NCBI GenBank assembly: GCA_030753015.1
Contig: JASMDC010000054.1
Location: 1-20,519 of the forward strand
Direction of reading: 5' to 3'
DNA from: Candidatus Undinarchaeales archaeon
GTDB taxonomy: Archaea > SpSt-1190 > JASMDC01
Length of the DNA stretch: 20,519 bases
Every line of letters begins with the position of its first letter. Within the stretch, counting starts at the first letter, position 1. The position numbers and the translations under genes were made by a program. The notes beneath the pieces were generated by a model that did no database searches, had not been told where the DNA came from, and saw nothing but the letters and a program-made list of their open reading frames with translations. Shown here in pieces: positions 1 through 5,730 of the stretch.

Positions 1-296
1 TTCTTTGTCCACTCGCTGTAGCCCTTAGGGTGGCGTTCGATCCTCCCCATGAGTGCTTCGATGTCGGCCTTGTTCGCCGCGTCGAAGTCCATCGCCAGGA
101 TCTGGGCCAAGGTCTTAAGGGTGTACACGTACTTGACCGTTCGCGCCAGGCTCAGGCCCTCGGCAGTGCAATGGTCGGCGAAGCTCCGGATGGCCTTCTT
201 GTTGCGCTCGGTGACATCCTCGGCCTTCTCCAGGCCCTTCAAACCGTCCTCGAGCCTCCCTGCATACCCATAGAGCTGCTCCCCTCGCACCGTCAT
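1..296 (-). CDS. Tyrosine recombinase/integrase, N-terminal part (runs off left edge)
   Basis: Reading leftwards from ATG at 296 the frame stays open to the window edge, giving about 98 residues, and an in-frame TGA lies 12 bases upstream of the start. The protein is rich in charged helix and contains stretches such as NKKAIRSFADHC, LARTVKYVYTLKTLAQIL, ADIEALMGRIE and YSEWTK. This is the pattern of the N-terminal SAM-like core-binding domain of archaeal phage-type integrases (XerC/D-like). The catalytic R-H-R-Y domain would lie outside the window and cannot be checked. The gene starts 58 bases from the 3' end of a tRNA-Glu gene and is read in the same direction, typical of elements inserted at tRNA 3' ends. 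A possible TATA box (rc of gtttattta) lies near 318-330. The family assignment comes from sequence resemblance only. Confidence 0.75.
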   Translation of the reverse strand, partial: MTVRGEQLYGYAGRLEDGLKGLEKAEDVTERNKKAIRSFADHCTAEGLSLARTVKYVYTLKTLAQILAMDFDAANKADIEALMGRIERHPKGYSEWTK

Positions 297-354
297 GGAA
301 TAACCTAGTCATTCCGGGTAAATAAACATTGTGGCTTCTATTAAATAAGTCGGG

Positions 355-429
355 TGCCCCTGCCGGGATTTGAACCCGGGTAATTGGCTCGAAAGGCCAA
401 CATGATTGACCGGACTACACCACAGGGGC
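355..429 (-). tRNA. tRNA-Glu (anticodon UUC)
   Basis: The reverse complement folds as a full cloverleaf. The acceptor stem is GCCCCUG with CAGGGGC. The anticodon stem UUGGC/GCCAA encloses the seven-base loop CUUUCGA, so the anticodon is UUC. The T arm is CCGGG-UUCAAAU-CCCGG and the discriminator base is A at 355. No intron is seen and CCA is not encoded (the following bases read CCC). The integrase gene starting at 296 lies just beyond its 3' end, so this tRNA is a likely attachment site. Confidence 0.95.
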
Positions 430-451
430 AGCCCACGTTTGTGCTGAAGGT

Positions 452-460
452 CTTTTAAAC
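452..460 (-). promoter_or_regulatory. TATA box of the tRNA-Glu gene
   Basis: On the minus strand GTTTAAAAGA lies about 25 bases before the first base of the tRNA, the usual distance for an archaeal TATA box. Confidence 0.6.
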
Positions 461-469
461 CTAACGCCG

Positions 470-580
470 CCGGGGACCGGGAGGTTACTGAAATTTATTT
501 CAGTAACAGTGGTACGACCTGCCACCCCACCCTTTCTCTTCGACCCCCATGGACCACGGAGGGGCACCCACGTCAGATGA
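470..580. repeat. Island repeat, copy 1 (right half only)
   Basis: This is the first of the diverged intergenic repeats that separate the cassettes of the island. It carries a perfect 22-base palindrome at 485-506 (arms TTACTGAAAT and ATTTCAGTAA around TT). A conserved tggtacgacctgc stretch follows, then a C-run/G-run dyad at 544-565 (cccccatggaccacggaggggc) ending in acgtcag. The left half of the repeat (the TACCCC...GGGGTAC hairpin) is absent here. The palindrome is identical to that of the copy at 903-1100, so the two bracket the 608-907 gene as direct repeats. Confidence 0.8.
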
Positions 581-607
581 CCGTCCACCGGTACCACCGC
601 AGGGCCC

Positions 608-907
608 TCACCCGCCCCCGAGCTTTCCTTCGTCCTCCGACGCCAGCACGACCTCCCGTGCGAACACTTGCGCCCCGTAGCGCTCCAAAAGACCGATGAC
701 CGTACCGGCTCGATCGCTCGCGACCACCAGCACCGACCGTACGGGCCGCAGGTGCGACACCCTGTGGAGGAGGCCGTCACGCTCGTAGGTGTATCGGCCG
801 TTGTTGGACCTGTCCGTCCAGCCGTAGAGCTCGCGGTCGAGCCTGGTCCTGGCCCTGTCGGAGAGACCGGCGGACGCCAGATCGTAGCAGATGATCGTTG
901 CAAGCAT
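608..907 (-). CDS. Small protein, possibly Cas2/VapD-like (tentative)
   Basis: A 99-residue protein begins MLATIICYDL, a hydrophobic strand ending in a Tyr-Asp pair. It continues with an R/L-rich helix, GWTDRSNNGRYTYERDGLL, a second strand SVLVVAS and a final strand near residues 80-90 (AQVFAREVVL). A first strand ending in Asp followed by a helix and further strands resembles the ferredoxin-like fold of Cas2/VapD ribonucleases, with Asp9 where the metal-binding Asp would be. No cas1 or CRISPR array is in the window, so a CRISPR role is not supported. It is the leftmost cassette of the repeat-separated island, and its start codon lies in the conserved gcatctctac edge of the neighbouring repeat. 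The frame is convincing, but the family is a guess from pattern alone. Confidence 0.55.
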   Translation of the reverse strand: MLATIICYDLASAGLSDRARTRLDRELYGWTDRSNNGRYTYERDGLLHRVSHLRPVRSVLVVASDRAGTVIGLLERYGAQVFAREVVLASEDEGKLGGG

Positions 908-1100
908 CTCTACAGTAGTATAGTGCGGTGATAGTATGAGAAGCTCTGTATACCCCCCGGCGGGGTACCAGTAACATATAAGTCGGAAAGGGACATCGAG
1001 GATTACTGAAATTTATTTCAGTAATAATGGGACGGTCCGCCAGAGCATGACGCCCCTGCCAGCCCCCATGGACCACTCAGGGGCACCAACGTCAGTTGAT
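903..1100. repeat. Island repeat, copy 2 (nearly full length)
   Basis: Reading + strand, the parts in order are: gcatctctac; gtgcggtgatagtatga; a GC hairpin at 948-968 (gtataccccccggcggggtac); cataagtcgg-like spacer; a perfect palindrome at 1003-1024 (TTACTGAAAT-TT-ATTTCAGTAA); and a C-run/G-run dyad (gcccccatggaccactcaggggc) ending in acgtcag. The same order recurs at 3349, 4299, 5014 and 5731. It separates the minus-strand 608-907 gene from the plus-strand 1194-2027 gene. Confidence 0.85.
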
Positions 1101-1149
1101 CGTACGTACAACAGAACGCCCGCCCGCACCCCGCCCCCCAACAGCAAAC

Positions 1150-1158
1150 CATAAATAC
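1150..1158 (+). promoter_or_regulatory. Possible TATA box for the 1194 gene
   Basis: The AT-rich ccataaatac lies in a GC-rich stretch 36-43 bases before the ATG at 1194. The following leader is short and has no obvious ribosome binding site. Confidence 0.45.
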
Positions 1159-1193
1159 CGCCTTCTGCGCCGCCGGTCCACAGGACGGCCCAC

Positions 1194-2027
1194 ATGATCG
1201 ACGGAGAAGAGCTCGAAGGGTACTCGGCAGGCATCGTGCCCCCGTACATCGAGCAGGCCCACGACGAGATGGCCTTCAGCTGCAAGCTGGAGTACACCGA
1301 CCTCCTCAGCCCGCAGAGGTACGAGTATCATACCAAGGCCCAGAAGCAGCTCGTGGAAAAATGCCACGAGTACGTCGCCCAACGCCTCGGCGGCACGAAC
1401 GGCGACGGGTCCGGAAAGGCCCTTCTGATGGTCACCCACCCCTTCTACGAGGACGCCATGCGCGAGGCGGGCGAGCGTGACGAGGCCGAGGGCACCTACC
1501 AAGAACGCCTTGCGGCCTACGAGGATAACCTCCAAAAGCTCCTTTCAGAAATAGACCGGGACCGGTTCGACGTGGTGCTGCTGGAGGTACCCGAGCACTT
1601 CGCGTACCCGGGCTCGCGCTCCCGCCAGCTGGTCGACGAGCATCTGGTGGACGACGTGGTGTTCACACACTACTCCGAGGGCTCGCTGCTAAAAGACGAG
1701 GTAGAGCGTGTTGTCTCCGGATACGACGCCTACCTGGTGGCCGGCGCTTACGGGGAATACTGCGCCCAAGCGTCGCTCGACACCGTGCCCCCCGACGGCA
1801 CTGACCGCAGGTACGCCGTCACCGACGCGCTCCTCTCCTACGAGCATCTGCACAACGACGAGGATCCCCTGAGGTCCATGGCCCTCTCCTACGACGACAC
1901 CGAAGGCTTCACCTGCGTGGACGAGGTCTTATCCGATAAGCTCGACCTGGACACCGGGAAGGTCACCGGCCGCGAGCGGGGGTTCGCACGAGCGCTGAAG
2001 AAGGCGCAGGAGTGGGCAGAGGACTGA
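1194..2027 (+). CDS. Hypothetical protein, 277 aa, unrecognised
   Basis: The frame is intact from ATG to TGA, and codon use is GC-rich with strong G/C third positions, like the chromosomal genes and unlike the AT-richer toxin-antitoxin cassettes around it. The protein is acidic (many Asp/Glu) and soluble, with no signal peptide or membrane segment. Two strand-like stretches (ALLMVTHPFYEDAM near residue 75 and RFDVVLLEVPEHFAYP near residue 120) and a later YDAYLVAGAYGEYC suggest an alpha/beta fold. I cannot name a family. It is the only plus-strand gene in the island and lies between two island repeats (903-1100 and 2031-2128), so it may be a cargo gene or a resident gene around which repeats accumulated. 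Confidence 0.85.
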   Translation: MIDGEELEGYSAGIVPPYIEQAHDEMAFSCKLEYTDLLSPQRYEYHTKAQKQLVEKCHEYVAQRLGGTNGDGSGKALLMVTHPFYEDAMREAGERDEAEGTYQERLAAYEDNLQKLLSEIDRDRFDVVLLEVPEHFAYPGSRSRQLVDEHLVDDVVFTHYSEGSLLKDEVERVVSGYDAYLVAGAYGEYCAQASLDTVPPDGTDRRYAVTDALLSYEHLHNDEDPLRSMALSYDDTEGFTCVDEVLSDKLDLDTGKVTGRERGFARALKKAQEWAED

Positions 2028-2030
2028 CGG

Positions 2031-2128
2031 GGATCACTGAATTTTAGTTCAGTAACAATGGTACGATCAGCAGATTCTGGTGTCCCAACAGCCTCCATGG
2101 ACGCGAAAGGGGCACCCACGACCGTCCC
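2031..2128. repeat. Island repeat, copy 3 (right half only)
   Basis: It starts four bases after the stop of the 1194-2027 gene. The palindrome is partly decayed (ACTGAA...TTCAGT arms around ttttag). It is followed by caatggtacgatcagcag, ctggtgtcccaacagcc, tccatggacgcgaaaggggcaccc. The stretch from about 2064 nearly matches 3511-3562 at the other side of the HEPN-MNT pair, so this cassette is bracketed by direct repeats of one subtype. Confidence 0.8.
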
Positions 2129-2147
2129 TTTTCCCGTGATGTCGTGA

Positions 2148-2729
2148 TCATGATAACATCTTTCGGGCCTCTTCATTGAACCGCTTCGCCCGCTCAAGAG
2201 AGGTCCGGGCCTTGTTCCGCATCGCCGTTATCCCCAGCTCATATGTGAACCTGCCCCGTTTCCGTTTCTCATGATAATAATCATCGATGAGCTCTTTGGC
2301 CTTCTCCCTTCCGAGCAGGTCCGCCGAATCGTCCTTCGCGTCCTCGAGATCCTGAACGAGCGTCCTCTCCAGTCTGCCCGTACAGTAGAAATACTGGACA
2401 AGGGTGTCGAACACGACCGCATGGACCGACATCTGCGTCCTTACCCTGATACCATCACTTTCAAGCAAGGCCCTGGCCATGTAGAACATGGAATAGTAGC
2501 TTGAATTGATCACCCACAGGAAACCGTTGAAGCCCGGACGACCGGTCCGTTCCCTCAGCTCCTCGCTCGTTGACACGTCATACAATAATCCTGCTGAGTC
2601 AAGGGAATCCCGTGCGTTCTTCATAAAGAACGGCACGTATCGTGCCGCTTCCCCTTTGACGATGATCCCTTCCTTCAGGAGCCTCGGCACCCTTTTCTGG
2701 ATCTCCTTGATCCGCTTTTCATCGAGCAT
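2148..2729 (-). CDS. HEPN-domain toxin of a HEPN-MNT pair
   Basis: A 193-residue, mostly helical protein. Residues 97-103 read RTQMSVH, an R-x5-H match to the RX4-6H motif of HEPN ribonucleases, after the helix VINSSYYSMFYMARALL (about 73-89) that is typical of the HEPN core. In characterised HEPN-MNT systems the HEPN protein is the RNase toxin and the MNT protein neutralises it, by nucleotidylation where this has been shown; applying that here is inference. The start at 2729 lies inside the upstream MNT gene (11-base overlap), implying one transcript and coupled translation. The C-terminal third is very basic (HEKRKRGRF and onwards). Island repeats lie on both sides of the pair. Confidence 0.85.
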   Translation of the reverse strand: MLDEKRIKEIQKRVPRLLKEGIIVKGEAARYVPFFMKNARDSLDSAGLLYDVSTSEELRERTGRPGFNGFLWVINSSYYSMFYMARALLESDGIRVRTQMSVHAVVFDTLVQYFYCTGRLERTLVQDLEDAKDDSADLLGREKAKELIDDYYHEKRKRGRFTYELGITAMRNKARTSLERAKRFNEEARKMLS

Positions 2730-3315
2730 GTGACAACACCCGATAATAGTTCTCTGCTCCGAACACGATTACGTGATTGGTGAGGCTTTCGTTCATGACG
2801 TTGAGCTCATCCCTGTTCTTCAGCATCTCGATCATGCTCGTGACGGGGAGAACGGTGATATCGAAAGGAACACTGAAGGCATCGGCGATGTTGTACATCG
2901 TCTTCTCGAGAGGTCCGACGGAGCCCTCGTCCTCGATGATGACCAGGACGTCGACGTCCCGCGGTCTCTTCGCGTTCCCAACGACCGATCCGAAGAAGAG
3001 GAGAATGAAGAAATCCGTTGACAGCCTCTCAAGGATGTCATTGACGAACAGACCGACCGTCCTGTTGCTCTCAAGGAAATCCCTCTTCCGGAGACCTTCT
3101 GCATAGCAGAGCGCAAAATGGTTCATCCTGTGATCGAGCGAGAGATAGTTCTGCTTGTCCTTGACCAGAAATCCCTGGTCAAGGAGCCCTTGTATCGAAC
3201 GGTGGATCAGAGGATACGGTTTCTCCAGTTCTTCAGAGACCTGCTTGATGCTCAAGCGCTCGCCGATCTGGGATGCAAAGAGCTTCAATATCTTCAGCTG
3301 GGTCTTTGTCAACAT
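2719..3315 (-). CDS. MNT nucleotidyltransferase antitoxin with N-terminal winged helix
   Basis: A 198-residue protein. Residues 1-60 look like a winged helix-turn-helix (TQLKILKLFASQIG, then LSIKQVSEELEKPYPLIHRSIQGLLDQGFL). Residues 105-127 hold the minimal nucleotidyltransferase signature: FFGSVVG with Gly109-Ser110, then RDVDVLVII with Asp120 and Asp122. It is the first gene of the pair with the downstream HEPN gene and probably also represses the promoter through the winged helix. The start ATG at 3315 has GGTGATATC just before it and a TATA box at 3349-3362. The whole unit is AT-richer than the chromosomal genes, suggesting acquisition. Confidence 0.85.
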   Translation of the reverse strand: MLTKTQLKILKLFASQIGERLSIKQVSEELEKPYPLIHRSIQGLLDQGFLVKDKQNYLSLDHRMNHFALCYAEGLRKRDFLESNRTVGLFVNDILERLSTDFFILLFFGSVVGNAKRPRDVDVLVIIEDEGSVGPLEKTMYNIADAFSVPFDITVLPVTSMIEMLKNRDELNVMNESLTNHVIVFGAENYYRVLSHAR

Positions 3316-3348
3316 GATATCACCTTTTAGATATACCTCTATACCTTT

Positions 3349-3362
3349 TTAGTTATATATAT
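3349..3362 (-). promoter_or_regulatory. Promoter of the HEPN-MNT pair
   Basis: On the minus strand CGGAGGATATATATAACT forms a BRE-like purine run plus TATA box about 35-45 bases before the start at 3315. The same cggaggatat... box stands at the edge of the island repeat before the RelE pair, and a relict lies at 6014-6035. Confidence 0.6.
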
Positions 3363-3570
3363 CCTCCGACAGCCGTCCGAGAGCATCCTGTTCCCCGTCC
3401 TCGCGCGCATCTCTACAGCATCATGGTGCGGTGATAGTATGAACAGTTCTGTACACCCCCGGGCGGGGTACTTCTGTGATCACGAACGATAAATCAGTAA
3501 CAATGGGGAAGATCAGCTGATCCTGGTGTCCCAACAGCCCCCATGGACGCGAAAGGGGCACCCGCGATCT
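3349..3570. repeat. Island repeat, copy 4 (full length)
   Basis: The copy begins with the promoter edge (agttatatatatcctccgacagccgtccga), followed by ccccgtcctcgcgcgcatctctac, catggtgcggtgatagtatga, the hairpin gtacacccccgggcggggtac, a shortened palindrome region (aaatcagtaacaatgg) and gatcagctgatcctggtgtcccaacagcc with the cccccatggacgcgaaaggggc dyad. With the next two entries it fills the roughly 370-base gene-free stretch between the MNT gene and the vapC remnant. Confidence 0.85.
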
Positions 3571-3625
3571 GCTGTCTGATATGTTATACAACTGTATAAT
3601 CTATTCTACACTTGTGCAAATAATT
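3571..3625. other. Probable deleted-cassette scar with operator-like palindrome
   Basis: This 55-base AT-rich spacer sits between two island repeats exactly where a gene cassette would be expected. It contains the perfect 16-base palindrome TTATACA-AC-TGTATAA at 3584-3599. Its 7-2-7 shape, with AC as centre, matches the operator-like palindrome before the vapBC genes (4266-4281). I see no coding remnant, and infer that an operator survived when the gene was lost. Confidence 0.45.
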
Positions 3626-3722
3626 TACTATACCCCCGTGCGGGGTACTGATACGTGTCGGCCTGATGGGGACACGGAGGTCTACTGTACTTTAGTTCAG
3701 TAACAATGGTACGATAAGCAGG
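3626..3722. repeat. Island repeat, copy 5 (partial, fused into vapC)
   Basis: It contains the hairpin tatacccccgtgcggggtac, then gatacgtgtcgg, ggggacacggag, a palindrome variant (tactgtactttagttcagta) and caatggtacgataagcagg. It lacks the final C-run/G-run dyad. Its right end runs straight into the vapC coding sequence, so the last codons of that gene are repeat-derived. Confidence 0.8.
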
Positions 3723-3916
3723 TCCTTCTTCCTTGTCACGTCCCCATCAGAGAAGACGACCCGCCCGAGATAGGATCTGAAGAAGTCCGTTCCCCTTATC
3801 TCCTCCAGTACCGCTCGCGGGACGACAAGGGACCTGCATTCGAACAGTCTAAAGACCAGGTCAAGTCTACCGATCTTGGAAAACGAGCTCAGGAAGTCGG
3901 TATCAACGATGATCAT
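3692..3916 (-). pseudogene. Truncated VapC-like PIN-domain toxin
   Basis: The 74 residues start MIIVDTDFLSSFSKIG, with the first PIN-domain Asp at residue 5, and include the conserved Glu region VVPRAVLEEI (about residues 32-41). PIN toxins usually have about 120-140 residues and need further acidic residues in the second half, which are missing. The last codons (LLIVPLLLN) are encoded by the island repeat, whose caatggtacgataagcagg block is read through on the minus strand. The gene therefore seems cut off near residue 62 by the repeat and is probably inactive. The start overlaps the antitoxin stop by four bases (ATGA), as in an intact vapBC pair. Confidence 0.75.
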
Positions 3917-4257
3917 ATTGGTTTCCGTCCGATCTGCTCCATGACCTCCTTGGCCGTTCTCTCCATCTCCTCGGCCGATCCGCCCACCTTTCTCGCGATC
4001 CCCCTCTCGTGGAGCATCCTCTTCATCTCCTCGATGTTCACGTCGGCGATCTCCGAGGCCTTACCGAGGGATATCTCCTCCCTGTCGTAGAGCGCGCAGG
4101 CCAGGGCGGACCGGACGTCGCGCCTCGCCGCGAGAAGGGTGCGGATCGCATCGCGGATGAACTCGCTCTTGTTGTCGTAGTAGCCTGTGCTCGCGACAAC
4201 GTCCAGTTCCTTCTTCATCAGCGGGGGGAGCGTGAAGCTCACGGTCATGCTTGCCAT
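3913..4257 (-). CDS. Ribbon-helix-helix antitoxin (VapB-like) with UPF0175-like C-terminal part
   Basis: The chosen start is ATG at 4257, giving 114 residues beginning MASMTVSFTLPPLMKKEL; a longer frame upstream would read through the promoter. Residues 1-45 fit a ribbon-helix-helix DNA-binding domain: one strand, then YYDNKSEFIRDAIRTLLA. Residues 57-88 (DREEISLGKASEIADVNIEEMKRMLHERG, in part) resemble the UPF0175 segment found in several archaeal antitoxins. It lies directly upstream of the truncated PIN toxin with an ATGA overlap. Autoregulation through the palindrome at 4266-4281 is likely. The 5312-5650 protein is its close relative in layout. Confidence 0.8.
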   Translation of the reverse strand: MASMTVSFTLPPLMKKELDVVASTGYYDNKSEFIRDAIRTLLAARRDVRSALACALYDREEISLGKASEIADVNIEEMKRMLHERGIARKVGGSAEEMERTAKEVMEQIGRKPI

Positions 4258-4265
4258 CAGATCAC

Positions 4266-4298
4266 CAATACTACAGTATTGTTGTGGTACTATATTAA
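4266..4298 (-). promoter_or_regulatory. Operator palindrome and TATA box of vapBC
   Basis: A perfect palindrome CAATACT-AC-AGTATTG lies at 4266-4281, nine bases before the antitoxin start, and a minus-strand TATA box (rc of tatatta) at 4292-4298. Ribbon-helix-helix antitoxins commonly bind such palindromes to repress their own operon. Confidence 0.65.
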
Positions 4299-4513
4299 CC
4301 TGTCGGCCACCGTCCGATGACGTCCGTGCCCCCGTCCTTGCGCGCATCTCCAATCATACCCTGGTGCAGCGATAGTATGAATTGCTCTGTACACTCCCCG
4401 GCGGGGTAACATGAACGTATAAGTCGGACACAGCAGATCACGGGTTCTTAGTTCAGTAACATGTTGACGCTCCCGTAAGCCCCCATGGACGCGGGGGGGG
4501 CGACAACGTCAAC
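4299..4513. repeat. Island repeat, copy 6 (full length)
   Basis: The order is: gtcggccaccgtccgatgacgtccgtgcccccgtccttgcgcgcatctc (in part), gtgcagcgatagtatga, hairpin gtacactccccggcggggta, gaacgtataagtcggacaca, half of the palindrome (cttagttcagtaac), and the agcccccatggacgcggggggggc dyad ending in acgtcaacgg. Its last bases overlap the stop codon of the RelE-like toxin (TGA = complement of 4509-4511). Confidence 0.85.
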
Positions 4514-4793
4514 GGTCCATCCCCTCATATGCATCGTCCCGGTGCGAGATGCGGGCGATCCAGAGCGTGTCCTTTTCAGCCTGGAAGATGACGCGATGGT
4601 CACCGGAACGTAGTCTGAAGATGCGTTCTTTCTTTGCCGTGCCTTGAAGTTTCTTGATATCGAGCCGGCATGATGGGGATAGGAAGGTGCGGGCGAGCTC
4701 GCGGATATCCTCGATGATCTTGTCCCGGATCGACCCCCGGACCCGGTCGAGCTCCTTGAGGGCCTTGGGATGGATACGGACGCGCAGGCTCAT
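4509..4793 (-). CDS. RelE/ParE-family toxin
   Basis: A 94-residue basic protein of the expected RelE/ParE size. It begins RVRIHPKALKELDRV, then has the helical DKIIEDIRELA, the strand IKKLQG, and the C-terminal core IFRLRSGDHRVIFQ followed by ARISHRDDAY. The R-x-G-x-H-R-V-I and I-x-H-R-D stretches are the typical core of this fold, which in the family cleaves mRNA on the ribosome or poisons gyrase; which applies here cannot be told. It starts at 4793 with an ATGA overlap with the upstream antitoxin. The stop lies in the neighbouring island repeat. Confidence 0.88.
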   Translation of the reverse strand: MSLRVRIHPKALKELDRVRGSIRDKIIEDIRELARTFLSPSCRLDIKKLQGTAKKERIFRLRSGDHRVIFQAEKDTLWIARISHRDDAYEGMDR

Positions 4794-4978
4794 ATCGCCT
4801 CATCGAGGTCCACGAACTCCTTCTTGGCATCAAGGCGACGTCGGACCTCCTCGATATACGTCTCCCGGTCCACGATGTCGAGGATGCGTGCAAGGATCTC
4901 GTCGTAGGTATCACCCTTCGAGCCCAGGCTCTTGAGTCGGTCACGTACAGCCTCGGAGACGGCGATCGTCGTCGACAT
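4790..4978 (-). CDS. Antitoxin partner of the RelE-like toxin
   Basis: The chosen start is ATG at 4978, giving 62 residues beginning MSTTIAVSEAVRDRLKSLGS; the longer open frame upstream covers promoter and repeat and is unlikely to be translated. The T-T-I-x-V-S-E-x-x-R-D-R-L-K opening and the following GDTYDEILARIL are characteristic of short archaeal antitoxins encoded just before RelE-type toxins (VapB/DUF7557-like). Its C-terminal part (ETYIEEVRRRLDAKKEF) would wrap the toxin. Upstream are direct TATAAC/ATAAC elements and a TATA box, likely the regulated promoter. Confidence 0.82.
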   Translation of the reverse strand: MSTTIAVSEAVRDRLKSLGSKGDTYDEILARILDIVDRETYIEEVRRRLDAKKEFVDLDEAI

Positions 4979-4984
4979 TATAGT

Positions 4985-5015
4985 TGTTATGGTCGTTATA
5001 TCTATTATATCCTCC
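4985..5015 (-). promoter_or_regulatory. Promoter of the RelE pair
   Basis: The minus strand reads CCGGAGGATATAATAGATATAAC followed by ATAACAACTATA before the ATG at 4978. The GGAGGATATA box matches the promoter edge of the island repeat at 3349. The repeated ATAAC elements are candidate operator half-sites. Confidence 0.55.
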
Positions 5016-5294
5016 GGTCCGTCACATGGGTTTTCGCCCGTCACCTTGCGCTCATCTCTACCGTTCCATGGTGCGGCGATAGTATGAAAAGCTCTGTATA
5101 CCCTCTTGAGAAGTACTGGATACGTATAAGCGGGACGGGGACACAGAGATTTACTGTACTTTAATTCAGTAATCCCCAACGGATCCGGGACACAGAAAAG
5201 TACTGTACTTTAATTCAGTAATATCGGGATGACCTGCTGCTATGGCTTTCCTTACAACGATCCCGGACCACCGAGGGGCGCAAATGTCCGTGGA
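5014..5294. repeat. Island repeat, copy 7 (full length, with internal 49-bp duplication)
   Basis: The order is ttgcgctcatctctac, catggtgcggcgatagtatgaa, gtataccctcttgagaagtac (the hairpin has lost its G/C runs but keeps the GTA...TAC ends), acgtataagcggg, then a segment present twice. gggacacag...tactgtactttaattcagtaat occurs at about 5138-5173 and again at 5187-5222, exactly 49 bases apart. The tail gacctgctgctatggctttccttacaacg ends in a weak cccggaccaccgagggg dyad. This fills the gene-free stretch 4979-5311. Confidence 0.85.
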
Positions 5295-5311
5295 TCAGGT
5301 ATCGACTATGA

Positions 5312-5650
5312 TCAGACGATCTGCCCTTTCAATTCCTCGATGTTCCGCTCGTTCATATCCTTCTTCTTCCCGATACCGGCCTTCCCCCTTCGAATGATAC
5401 CTTCGTCGATGAGGATGTTCTTCATCTGTTCGAAGGGGATCCCCGCGATCTCGGCAGCACGGGATATCGTGATATCTACGGTCCGATATCTCTTCAGAGC
5501 GATGACGAGCCGTTCCTTGGACTTCTGGGAGAGGAAGGAACGAATGGCATCACGGAACAGCTCGGAGCGATTATCATAGTAGCCTTCATCGATAAAGGCC
5601 TGGATATCCTCGCTCATCTTCTTTGGTATCGTTATGGTCACCATGAACAT
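5312..5650 (-). CDS. Orphan ribbon-helix-helix antitoxin with UPF0175-like part
   Basis: A 112-residue protein beginning MFMVTITIPKKMSEDIQAF; ATG at 5650 or the third codon could be the start. The first 45 residues match a ribbon-helix-helix domain (strand VTITIP, then YYDNRSELFRDAIRSFL). The middle (VDITISRAAEIAGIPFEQMK) resembles UPF0175. It has the same architecture as the 3913-4257 antitoxin, but no toxin gene follows: within about 20 bases of its stop the sequence becomes the island repeat. Either the toxin was lost or the protein acts alone as a regulator. Confidence 0.82.
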   Translation of the reverse strand: MFMVTITIPKKMSEDIQAFIDEGYYDNRSELFRDAIRSFLSQKSKERLVIALKRYRTVDITISRAAEIAGIPFEQMKNILIDEGIIRRGKAGIGKKKDMNERNIEELKGQIV

Positions 5651-5700
5651 TCACTATTAATTATTAACATTAACAAATACTAATAACTTTCTATTAGTCT
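5651..5700 (-). promoter_or_regulatory. Promoter/operator region of the orphan antitoxin
   Basis: This is a very AT-rich stretch with a perfect inverted repeat ACTAATA-N6-TATTAGT (5679-5685 and 5692-5698) and overlapping TTAAT/ATTAA elements near 5655-5675. It is a plausible autoregulatory operator beside a minus-strand TATA region. Confidence 0.5.
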
Positions 5701-5730
5701 ATAGGATATCTCCCCCTGACGCGGGAAAGG

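Noticed and set aside
608-907. CRISPR cas2
   Set aside because: No cas1, other cas gene or repeat-spacer array is in the window, and the family match itself is tentative.
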